From assembly GCA_014904985.1 (NCBI GenBank), contig MU128968.1:62001-126000 (forward strand): a stretch of 64,000 nucleotides of DNA. Reading direction: 5' to 3'. Shown one piece after another: positions 12,322-21,083 of the stretch. The translations under genes were made by a program, and so were the position numbers. Origin of the DNA: Hydnum rufescens UP504. Taxonomy: Eukaryota; Basidiomycota; Agaricomycetes; Cantharellales; Hydnaceae. The notes below the pieces were generated by a model. It had not been told where the DNA came from. It worked only from the letters and a program-made list of their open reading frames with translations, and searched no databases. Each line of letters opens with the position of its first letter. Position 1 is the first letter of the stretch.

Positions 12322-13513
12322 TTAAAATAGCACGACAGCGACCAATAGTATGATAAGAATGATAATTAAAATAGATATGCACCATCCGCTCCCCCTCTCT
12401 GTCAGGACCACATTAGTTTAGTTCACCTCACCCAGAAACAGAGCCTCACCTTCTGTCTGTCGGATGAACCTTTGCATCTTCTTCATTGCCCCGCTCAATT
12501 TGCTCTCTGTCCCGTCAACACCCCTTCCCAAATCATCCAGGAGTCTACGAACACTCATCGACAATCAGAACATATGAAGCAGAAATACGACGCGCAACGT
12601 ACTCGTTCTGTTCCATCGTCTCCTGCCCAATAAGACCAGCCTGTGCTGCCAACGTCGTCAAAGTTCCAGATATTGAAGTAAGGGTCTCGTCCTGTTGATG
12701 CATCATCATCTACCCATTCTTGTGTGAGCACTCCTTCGCGAGGTATAGACATTTATGGGCGCACCTGTTGTTCCTCCCGTGACCATGCTGCCTGGTCATC
12801 CTCGCGTGTGTCTGGCGATTCAAGAGGGGCCACTACCAACGGACGAGACCTCACCCGCGCCTGTTCCTATTAATCGAACGCTATATAATTCAGATGCACG
12901 AAACCACCGACTAGGCTCACCTCGGGCGACAAGAGCTCGTACCGCATATTCTGCCCTTCCGATACAAGTAACTCAGTCCCACATATTTCACGAACATAGT
13001 AATAAAAAGGCACTAACCTCAATCTCTGCACGCACATGGTCAACGAACTTGCGTCGAGCCATTACTTCCCGCTCTTCTAGCCCAAACATCCTTCCCCCTG
13101 TATCCTCTACTATCCTGGACGTTAGTGAGCATTAGAATAATATGAGTGTGCACGCAGGAACAGGTAGCGATAAAAATCATGAGATGATTCTACACTGAAA
13201 ATCAGAATCCTCACTTTACAGAGGCTTCCAGGTCCTCCAAATCTGCTTCAAGCGTAGCCAGGGTACCCTCAACTGCATAAGGCATCAGACCGCGCATTCA
13301 ACCGTCCATACGTCAGTCCATAACGAACTATCCGATCAGAACTGGTAACTCTGGGGGAATCCAAGGACATACCTCATCCCTAACCCAACGCAACTCTTCG
13401 CTATCTTTCGACGCCGTACTGCGGATACGCAGAAACGAAGAACGCAAGCTGGACGCTGCTTGCAACGAAGTCTGGATATCCGCCTGCACCGCATGGTACG
13501 GATCGACACTCAT
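12322..13513 (-). CDS. syntaxin-6/Tlg1-like t-SNARE
   Basis: Exon 1 begins MSVDPYHAVQADIQTSL and continues through SFLRIRSTAS, the N-terminal three-helix domain of syntaxin 6/10 and Tlg1. Next come TLATLEADLEDLEASV and then RIVEDTGGRMFGLEEREV. The SNARE helix is split over two exons: MMMHQQDETLTSISGTL, TLAAQAGLIGQETMEQN, and then LLDDLGRGVDGTESKL with KKMQRFIRQTEG. The last exon supplies a C-terminal anchor (ISILIIILIILLVAVVLF) ending in TAA at 12322-12324. The 3' splice site just before MMMHQQ (GGGTAG) removes an apparent frame clash. Proteins of this family work as Qc-SNAREs in endosome-to-Golgi fusion. No indel is needed, unlike in the neighbours. Confidence 0.9.
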
Positions 13514-13926
13514 GGCCTGTTAGTGCCAAATTGCAATCTAGTACCAACGCCTGGAGCGTGTCTAGATGATTGCGTAAGCACGGCAAGCTGCGTCAGAGGA
13601 CTCCAGCATTTCCTTTTCCATATTCGTTCAGGGCTGCGAAGCTGGAAACCTTCCCATTTTTCCCCTCTCGCAACACTCGGCAGAGTTCACCTCATCGCCC
13701 TGCGTTGATGCGAAATTGCTGGGTTGTGGAGTGATTCCGGTATAATTCATCCAGGCAAGGTCGAACAAGAGACATTCCATTTTGGTTCGTACGTGTTTTG
13801 ATGACTTCTCTTCTCCATGAGATTGTCCAAGCGATCATCTATCATTTTTTGATGTATACCTTGATATGTTCACCCCATCTTTTAAGCGCGCAGCCAGACC
13901 AGATCCCAATCGTCGTCCTTTCCTTT
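13514..13926. other. intergenic between the t-SNARE gene and orphan copy B
   Basis: This holds the divergent 5' regions of the t-SNARE gene and orphan copy B. I see no additional gene or repeat. Confidence 0.35.
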
Positions 13927-13958
13927 GATATAAGGCCACTCCTTGCGACTAAATCATC
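13927..13958 (+). promoter_or_regulatory. core promoter of orphan copy B
   Basis: A TATA-like GATATAAGG at about 13927 is followed by GACTAAATCATC at 13947-13958. That second block is identical to the one before copy A. It lies about 65-95 bases before the ATG at 14022. Confidence 0.55.
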
Positions 13959-14021
13959 TCCTTTTTCATCCATTCCATTCATTCAACACTAGAGCAGCTC
14001 TGGTGTCTTTTCCTTTTCACG

Positions 14022-15437
14022 ATGTCCTTCAACAAGAGCACCACGGCTCTCCACACAGCGATCTCCCAGGTGGGGTCCTCTCCTGAGGCATAATACGCCT
14101 TCCTCAGAAATAACAACTGTGGCCTTGAGTACCTTCCTGTATCGAATACAGGCAACAGTCTCGGCCTCTCTCTTGGCTCTCTGGGAACGAAGAGGTCGAG
14201 TGCACTATCCTCGGCCCTATCCCTATATTCTTTCATTTCCCCAGATGATGATGATTTAGCCTGCAACTACCGGCTGCTCCCGAGGGGCGCCAAGGGCGGG
14301 GGATGGAAGGTCCAGGGGGTATCGCACATACACTGAAGAGAGAATAAAAATAGAGAAGATGTCCATGCCCGCAGACCTCCAGACCCTTCGACCTGAGATA
14401 CCACACCCAATACCAAACGGAGTCCTCATTTACATGGTGTCCGCTTCACACTTTCGTCGACGGGATTGTAACTGAGATTGGAAACAACCTTTGTCGGCGG
14501 ATAGTCTTGCGTCTCAGGGAATCGTTATTCAGTCAACTTTTTCTCGTGTGCTCCGCTGAGGTCGATGAACTTAGAAATGCGCTCAGATCCTGCGTCGGTT
14601 CCGAAGAGGTCAGTCATGTTAATTACACCTTCCGAGTCCAGGAGTAGGGGTCTCCAGTTGTTGTATAAGGAGCAGTCTTGGAGGATGTGGGTACGTGTTT
14701 CGAGGTGTTCCCCGCAGCAGCATGTCTCGCTTTCGTCTGGTACAAAACGTCTGTAGTATTGGTCTATGAAGGCGTGTCCCGTACGACATTGGACTAGTCG
14801 GCTGAACAATTTTCGCGAGAGCGATTTGAATGGTTTGCTAAGACGCAGAAGTAGGGGGTTGACGTTGCAAATACTCTGTGGGCCGGTTTTGCGAGGGGTC
14901 ATTCGCCCATCGTAGTTGCCAGTCTTTGAGCAGACTTCCCTCCACTGTGACACCAGCAACAACGGGGACGAATTTATAAAAATGGAGCTTGACGAGATAG
15001 CACACATTGTGAGCTCTGTGGATACAGACAGAGGCGCATGGGCGCCCCGCTTATCTTGAGGCAAACCCTCTGGGCTCCCCACCTGTTCGAGACTTCTCCG
15101 TTTCCAATATATGTTCGTCGCCCGGCCATTGGACTCTCCCTTACGATGGCTCGTATGGCGTCGTGCTCCGACCTCGGAGGACGAAAAACAGGGTGAATCG
15201 GATCATCTGAAGTCATTCTTCGGTTCACCGACGGCATCTCCATCGATGAAGGGGAAATACAACATTGTTCAACGCCGATTTCCGATGGGGAATTGGTCAG
15301 ATGAAGATGAGCTAGAGTTTGCGGAGGAATTGGACAGGCTCTTCAAGTGGCGAGCTGCCCGGGTAGAGGGGTGTTCGTATGCCAATTTTATTTCTGGTTT
15401 TGGTTTTTGGGTTTCATGTCGTCCATCTCATTCTTAA
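14022..15437 (+). pseudogene. orphan gene, copy B, broken by a stop codon and a LINE insertion
   Basis: ATG at 14022 starts MSFNKSTTALHTAIS, matching copy A (MSYHKSTTALHKAVA). An in-frame TAA follows at 14091-14093 (codon 24) where copy A has CAA. Likeness continues through LGLSLGSLG to about 14270 and is then lost. It resumes at about 14936 (CTTCCCTCCACTGTGACACCAG against CTTCCCTCGACTGCGACACCAG in copy A) and runs through LKSFFGSPTASPS to about 15400. The gap holds a LINE fragment, and about 110 bases of copy A sequence have no match in copy B. Early stop, insertion and deletion together make this a non-functional relic, unless the last exon (GNWSDEDELEFAEELDRLF) has been reused. It lies in inverted orientation to copy A, about 6.6 kb away start to start. 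Confidence 0.7.
14275..14935 (-). mobile_element. 5'-truncated LINE (Tad1-like) fragment
   Basis: On the minus strand a frame ending at 14525 carries SRKLFSRLVQCRTGHAFI, DQYYRRFVPDESETCCCG and ETRTHILQDCSLYNNWRP. This RTGH...Y..RF...C.CG...T..HIL..C array is the segment after the RNase H domain at the C-terminus of fungal Tad1-clade LINE ORF2 proteins. About 250 bases of presumed 3' UTR follow. Reverse transcriptase and endonuclease are absent, so it is dead and 5' truncated. Both junctions are placed only by where likeness to orphan copy A stops and restarts, to within about 20 bases. I could not identify a target-site duplication. Confidence 0.75.
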
Positions 15438-16346
15438 TTTATTCTCGTTCTTGCCATGCCTAACCAATATGTCCTACCCTGCTCTCCAAATGGATCGAGA
15501 GAAGTACCCGGAGGATGTATTGAGAGATGGGCCAACGGGTGCCAACATCCGAACCTCGATTCTAACAGCAACTGGGACGTTCATTCTGAAAGCATATCGA
15601 CGGATTGGGAAAGACTCATCAGAGAGACGGGATAGGGATGTCACCCATGCTCACAATAGCCAGACGTGGCGAAACTGACCAAGGAATTCACCTGTGATCG
15701 CAACCAGAATGTACGTTCTCTGCGTCATATTTTTCCGGTACTGCATAAGGCATAGGGCGTAGGAAGGATCAAGAATATCGCTTGAGCAAGTACAGTACCC
15801 CAAGGCCCATACAAAGAATCTATCAGCAGGGATGCCATGCGATGAGCAAACGAATGGCCCACGAATTTCTCCGGCCTAAATTGGTTCCCGCATCCACGTC
15901 AGTATAGTTTTACATCGCAGCGACACACGAGTCCGTCCAAAGATGCGGCTCTGAAGAGTAGGGTTTCCCGCTAGAGATGCTCCCCGCCGGATGGGGGAGC
16001 CGCGCTGGCCGGACTAGGCATGTTAAGACCAATACACGGGATGAACAACGGTGAAGGAGCCAGTCGGACCATATGTGTCCGCATTTTGACATGATGCAGG
16101 GAAGCCTGAAGATAGACGTGAAGTGGTGGTTGAGGACCTGGCTGTTTTCAGCCTTCGCGTGCCTGTTGGTTTTTTTGGACTGGAGGCCGACAAACCCCCT
16201 TGAATGTGAAGGGTCTCCGCGAGCGGCCAGCCGGGGAGAGCGCAAAAGGGGTAAATGTCGGAACGCTGAAACATCCCACAGCTCGGCATCAGGAGCGCGC
16301 ACGGACAACCTGCTTCTCTTAAAACCTGATTGCCGACGTTGTTGGT
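15438..16346. other. intergenic between orphan copy B and the U2 gene
   Basis: About 900 bases with no convincing exon chain. A hydrophobic frame at 15379-15480 overlaps the end of copy B. A long minus-strand frame at 15910-16410 is antisense to the U2 gene and is not considered real. The last 100-150 bases should hold the snRNA promoter, but I see no clear element. Confidence 0.35.
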
Positions 16347-16533
16347 TCTTCACCACTCGGGCCTTTTGGCTTAGATCAAGTGTAGTATCTGTTCTTTTAA
16401 GTTTAACCACTTAAACGACCCCACCGGGGTCTTAAAAGGTTATCGTATTTTTGCCGCCCTGTCCTTGGCCCTCTGCTTGCACGGCCTCGGGCGCCATGAC
16501 CTCGCTACTGCACTCGCGGCGGGCGTTGTGACG
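16347..16533 (+). ncRNA. U2 spliceosomal snRNA
   Basis: Bases from about 16353 read ACTCGGGCCTTTTGGCTTAG and then ATCAAGTGTAGTATCTGTTC, the nearly invariant 5' region of U2. It includes the stem I/U6-pairing part and the branch-site-recognition GUAGUA. Stem-loop IIa (AAGTTTAACCACTT) and a short GC-rich IIb hairpin (GACCCCACCGGGGTC) follow. The Sm-binding site ATTTTTG lies at about 16447. A stem IV-like element has loop CTACTGCACTC. U2 pairs with intron branch points during spliceosome assembly. The 5' end is set by the usual distance to CGGCC and the 3' end by the end of the last stem, each to within a few bases. Confidence 0.95.
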
Positions 16534-16795
16534 GGATTTCTTCTTTAATCTCTCACCGGGGCTAACCCTAACCCATCTCAGTAAGCTTCGCATGGTCTGT
16601 AACCCCTGGTCCTTGTACTATTATTTGTGAATCACAGCAATCTTGCTTAGAGACTTGTTTATGAATCTTCGTAATATGTCCGTAACGTTCCATTCAAGGA
16701 TTTGGGCCTGAGTACCGGAGGTAGGGCGCTTATTTTCCCTCTATGCAAGCAAAGCATCCAAATTATCAATCAATAATGTACTACAGTCCAACCAC
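16534..16795. other. spacer between U2 and the SDR gene
   Basis: A short convergent spacer. No gene seen. Confidence 0.3.
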
Positions 16796-18345
16796 TCAGT
16801 GCTTCCCGTCCTTTGCAAAAGACAGTCTCGTTTTCTTCCGTGTAGTCGGGCCGCCATCTTTCACCACTTCCGCTAATCTTTGGGCCTCATCCTCTTCCCA
16901 GCGCTTCACCCCCTCCTCTAAATATTCCCATACCGCACGTCCGACATCTTCACGCTCAAGTATTTCGCGCTCGCTGCGCCCCGGAAGCGCCACGACGGCA
17001 CAGTCGCGATAGAGCATGCCTCCTTCAATGACCCGTCCATCCACGTTTTGATGCTTGGCGGAGTCTCCTGTCTCTGAAAGCGCGGGGTTTACTTTACGAG
17101 GATGCGGCAGGAACAGCGCATAAAGGATGGATTGCGTTGCGGCTCGAGTGGACTTGGTGATAATAACAAGGAAAGGGAAGATAATGATATAGTAACTTGG
17201 GGGGAAACGACATTTGCATTAGTTACAATGCGTACTGAACAAGAAGCAGCGCACATGATATACTGTAAGAGATTTAAGAATCCATATCGGGTGTGTCCGA
17301 CAGAGGCAAGTAGGGGTGTAACAGTCTCCCCCATCGTGAAGCCTGGAGAAACAACTACAGATATGATATTCGAACCCTTGTACAGTAGCGATGGACGAAT
17401 AAATTCGTCCGCATCCGGGTCAGGAGCAACAGGAGCCTGCTTGTCGGGCGAAGAAAGAAGGGCATCGAAGATCCGTTGCAGATGTCGACCCACAATTATT
17501 GCACGAAGAGATCGATATCCCTCTTTAGTAAAAGTAGAGCACTTTTTTGCCGGGGCAAGGGAAGTAGGGGAAAAGGACGGGATTGCGGCAGCGTATGCGG
17601 GGTTCACGACATTGACAATACGGATGTCACGGTCTGAAGGGGCCCGCAGAAGGCTCGGTAAAATGAGAGTTGTTAGGAGGAATGACGCGAGTGTCGGGCG
17701 GAGACGATGCTCATCGGCATCGACATCAGAGATCGACGACGAAGCCGTCGCAATTGGGGCCGAATCGACGTGTGGGTACTCATGTGTCATAACAAGGGCG
17801 TCCACACGTTGTGATTCTGCGGGTGAATTACCATCAAGGCTGGGTCTCGGTTGGATTAGCTGTTGGCAGAAGTTTCTGATGGAGGCAGGTGAGTCCAAAT
17901 CGCACTCCTCAGCGTATATAAGCTCGTTCTTGGACGTCTGCCGCAGAACTGGTATGAGTTCTTGGACCAGAGGGCTTGAAAGTGACGACGTCAATGCAAT
18001 GACTTGTGCTCCGCGGTCCGCCAGCTCCGTCAATACTCGCAGGCCCACGGCGGTAAAAGCACCCTGTTGAAAATCATATGAGTGATACGACACCGTAGTG
18101 GGGTCCTTGGGGCGTACGGTCAGCACGACAACACGACCATGCATATCACGATCTCGAGTGTTCTCCCGACCGTTCACCCATAGATGAAGGGTCAGGAGAG
18201 TAATTCCAATCACGCCTGCATGGATTGCATACCGCGCAGTTGCAATGGTGCCCAGAAAACCTACGAGTTGGAGGAGCATGACACGTTGCGGGAAATGCCG
18301 CAAACACGCTGACCCATGGAACTCTGATTTCTTCTCATCCCCCAA
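16796..18345 (-). CDS. membrane-anchored SDR-fold protein, PBR1-like
   Basis: Two exons. Exon 1 starts at 18345, or at the inner ATG 18279 (MLLQLVGFLGTIATARYAIH). It has an N-terminal hydrophobic anchor and then a short-chain dehydrogenase-like Rossmann region: RVVVLTVRPKD, GLRVLTELADRGAQVIALTS, CDLDSPASIRNFCQQL, RVDALVMTHEYP, and IRIVNVVNPAYAA near residue 250. An intron at about 17153-17238 joins LQYIMCAASC to STRAATQSILYALFLPHPRK. The last part is VDGRVIEGGMLYRDCAVVAL and ends at 16796. The tail and length fit the yeast PBR1 (YNL181W) group of putative oxidoreductases, whose substrate is not known. The classical YxxxK is not obvious, so enzymatic activity is uncertain. No frameshift is needed. 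Confidence 0.75.
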
Positions 18346-18577
18346 GCATCAACTAGGAGGGAGGTGAATCACCGGATCATTGGCCTCTGCGAGGAGTTTG
18401 TGGGATCAAGTAGTCGGGCTGGGGTTGATGAAAATGAAATGCGAGCCAGGAAACTTACGTAATATCATCGTTTAGGAACCAAGATAACAATTGCACTCAC
18501 ACTATGAGTATAGAGTCACAGGCACAACATCGTTACATAAACACTGACGCGTATAAACCACACCACTGCTTTGCGCT

Positions 18578-19674
18578 TCACCACTCGGTTTCTCCCAGGG
18601 ACAATACCCATGCATCCTCCTGTGCCTCTGGATCATGGGCCAGGCGTTCTGCGATGATCCTACGGTCGTAGAACAAACCCTTGAATAACACTTGCCTGTC
18701 CAGGATGTCGACGCGATATGGCTGGTCCAGTCTGGTGCGTTCGTGCCCATTGACCCGGGTTGTTATCCACTTTCTCTTGGAGGACGAATTGTTGGTTTCC
18801 TGCGTATGTGGGAGAATATGAAGTAGACCTTGGTCAGTTCGTCCTCTGGAGATCTGTTGTTGGGCCACGAACCTTCTCATTCACAGCATCGATCACCCTC
18901 CGCTTCTCCGGGCCTGCCATGTAGTACTCCCCAACCGTCAACCTCTCCTGTAGTGATGCATACACATGGTCAAGGACGTCCTCGCATCGGATGGCTGAGT
19001 ATTTCTTGATATAAATTGGCCATGGGAGTTGCTTGCAGACGATCACCAGCCTCCTCGATGGGGGATCAGTGACAGGGTCTGCGGGTTTTTCATTAGTTTC
19101 GCAGGGCCAGGAGAAATTGCGAGAACCGTACCCGAGAGCTCGGGATTCACTCCTGTGGCATTCGTTAGGGTAGCCGATGTGACCGGTCGACGTACGTCCC
19201 ATAGGATGGGACAAGGCCCCTGCTTGGACGCTTCTTCGGCACGAATGGTAGGAGAAAGGACGATTGCGTTGGCTAGATCTGTGTTATCCATTCGATCAGC
19301 ATGGATCGACAAGGCGTCTCTCATCGAGATTTCCGCTCATGAACATATCTCACCGCCTCCATCAGGTACCTTCCATCCCACGCTTTCTCTTGCTCCATAT
19401 GCAGCAGCAGGAAGACTATTACTGGGGTCGAATCCCCTCGGCATTCCAGGAGATACAGCAGCATAGGCGCCATATGTGGGCCCCAGAGGCTGCGCATACA
19501 AAGCAGGGGTGGTTGGGGATGGGTAAAAATATTGCGGGACTGGGATCGGAGTAATGCCTCTCTCCGCCGGGAATGCAGACGAGCGGTTGTCGCCCTGATT
19601 GCCTTGAGAAACCTGGGACCCACCATACGTGACTGGTCCTTGATATTCTGAAAGATTCCCCCGGGATCCTGTCA
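18578..19674 (-). CDS. DUF6699 domain protein
   Basis: The N-terminal half is a Pro/Tyr/Gly-rich disordered segment (VPQYFYPSPTTPALYAQPLG). It is followed by the DUF6699 core: PCPILWDVRRPV, SRRLVIVCKQLPWPIYIK and CEDVLDHVYASLQERLTV. The core ends RTRLDQPYRVDILDRQVLFK with GLFYDRRIIAERL, and the stop is at 18578. The W-D-x-R opening, the PW-x-I-x-I strand, DVL...I/Y..L and the closing D.L....F.GL are the family signature. DUF6699 is abundant in Agaricomycetes and has no known function. At least three introns. The start MTGSRGNLSEYQG at 19674 keeps it clear of the divergent ADE1 gene. An upstream ATG at 19762 would overlap that promoter. Confidence 0.75.
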
Positions 19675-19810
19675 TCCTGATGGTGAAAGATCGATTCCAG
19701 ATATCGGCTGCCTTCAGGAAACCTGGTGTTTGAGTGATTATGTCATCGAGAACACGTGCCACACCGTTTTTGGATCTTCGTTACGACAATTCTTAACTCT
19801 AGCAGTAAAA

Positions 19811-20984
19811 ATGGCGATCCCCCCGCAATCGTTCACACGTCCTTCCCAGACCTCAAATTGCTATCCCAGGGGAAAGTACGCGATGTCTATGCGACGTCTT
19901 CTCCCGATGCTCTTCTTTTCGTTGTTACGGATAGAATAAGCGCCTACGATGTTATCTTGAAAAATGTGTGCACCCACTCGGATCCATCAACCAAGTATGG
20001 TTACCTCCATGCTGAGCACATATTTTTCCCATACCCCTTGTAAACGCAAAAAAAAAACACGCAGGGAATCCCAGGAAAGGGAAAGGTCTTGACTGCCCTC
20101 TCACTCTTTTGGTTCGATAAACTCAGCGATCTGGTCCCGAATCACTTCATTACGGCCGATGTGGATCAAATGCCAGAAGAAGTGAAGAAATATAAAGACG
20201 TTCTTCAAGGGCGCTCCATGCTCGTACGGAAAGCACAAGTCATTCCGATCGAAGCGATTGTACGAGGGTATCTTGCAGGTGATGCTTCAACTCTTGATCC
20301 TTGCCCATGCATTTTTCGCACTGATGGTTTCGATCTTCCCCGTAAAGGCTCGGCATGGTCAGAATATAAAAATCTGGAACGGTCCATGGCATCCCCCTTC
20401 CAGAGGGGCTTAAGGAATCCGACAAACTTCCTCAGCCTCTCTTTACCCCTTCCACCAAGGCCGAGCAAGGGGCACACGATGAAAATATTCATCCAGATAG
20501 AGGTATCCTAATGCATATTTTCTTTCAATGGTTCCCTAACGTTATCCGTTGTTCCTCCCATCCCTCCTTGTCTTACAGCTGTAGAAATCATTGGACCCGA
20601 ACTTGTTGGACAAATTACTTCCGTCGCACTAGAATTATACACCCGAGCTGCAGCGTTCGCAGCTACTCGGGGCGTAATACTGGCCGACACCAAATTCGAA
20701 TTTGGTCTCGTCCCAGCCTCGCCCAGTCGTCCGAGACCAAACTAATTCTCATTGACGAAGTTCTGACGCCCGATTCCTCACGATACTGGCCTGCGGCGTC
20801 GTATGAACCCGGAAGATCTCAGCCAAGTTACGATAAACAATATCTCCGTGACTGGATGGTCAGTGAGGGGTTTAACAGTGGTCTCGAAGATGGCAAAGAT
20901 GGTCAAGGTTGGATTATCAGCGATGAAGTTGTCCAAGGCACAGCAGATCGATACACAGAGGCGCTTCACCGGCTCACATCATAA
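19811..20984 (+). CDS. ADE1: SAICAR synthetase (purine biosynthesis), with apparent frameshifts
   Basis: This enzyme joins aspartate to CAIR in de novo purine synthesis, in the cytosol. Seen in order: LLSQGKVRDVYA, FVVTDRISAYDVILKN, then an intron. Next come GIPGKGKVLTALSLFWFDKL, EAIVRGYLAG, an intron, and GSAWSEYK. Then TVHGIPLPEGLKESDKLPQP, an intron, ILADTKFEFGL, LILIDEVLTPDSSRYWP and YDKQYLRDWM, ending in TAA at 20984. These are the substrate- and ATP-site motifs of the family, and the length is normal (about 310 residues). Three sites break the frame: the C6 run at 19819-19824, the A5 run at 20368-20372 and CCC at 20722-20724. One extra base at each restores the expected sequence. All motifs are intact, which favours sequence error over decay. 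It is divergent from the DUF6699 gene. Confidence 0.92.
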
Positions 20985-21083
20985 ACTAAAACTATGAAAG
21001 TAGAGGAATGGGTATACTTTCCCGGCCGGATCGTGGATTGTAGTGCGTCGTGACTTTGAATGTCATTACAGCCATAAACATCA

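Noticed and set aside
14525..15082. Minus-strand 185-codon frame as a host gene
   Set aside because: Its first 40 codons are antisense orphan copy B sequence and the rest is a LINE tail, so it is a chimeric open frame across an insertion junction.
15910..16410. Minus-strand open frame of 166 codons
   Set aside because: It overlaps the U2 snRNA gene in antisense. Its composition is that of a chance frame through a structured RNA gene.
17102..18070. Plus-strand open frame of 322 codons
   Set aside because: It is the exact antisense of the SDR/PBR1-like gene, whose frame has recognisable motifs and a clean splice. The plus-strand product is Arg/Ser/Gly-rich and motif-free.
19811..20984. ADE1 as a decayed pseudogene
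   Set aside because: All active-site motifs and splice sites are intact, and the three defects are single-base run-length changes. The same kind of defect is found in H3 and KAE1, so sequence error is the better explanation.
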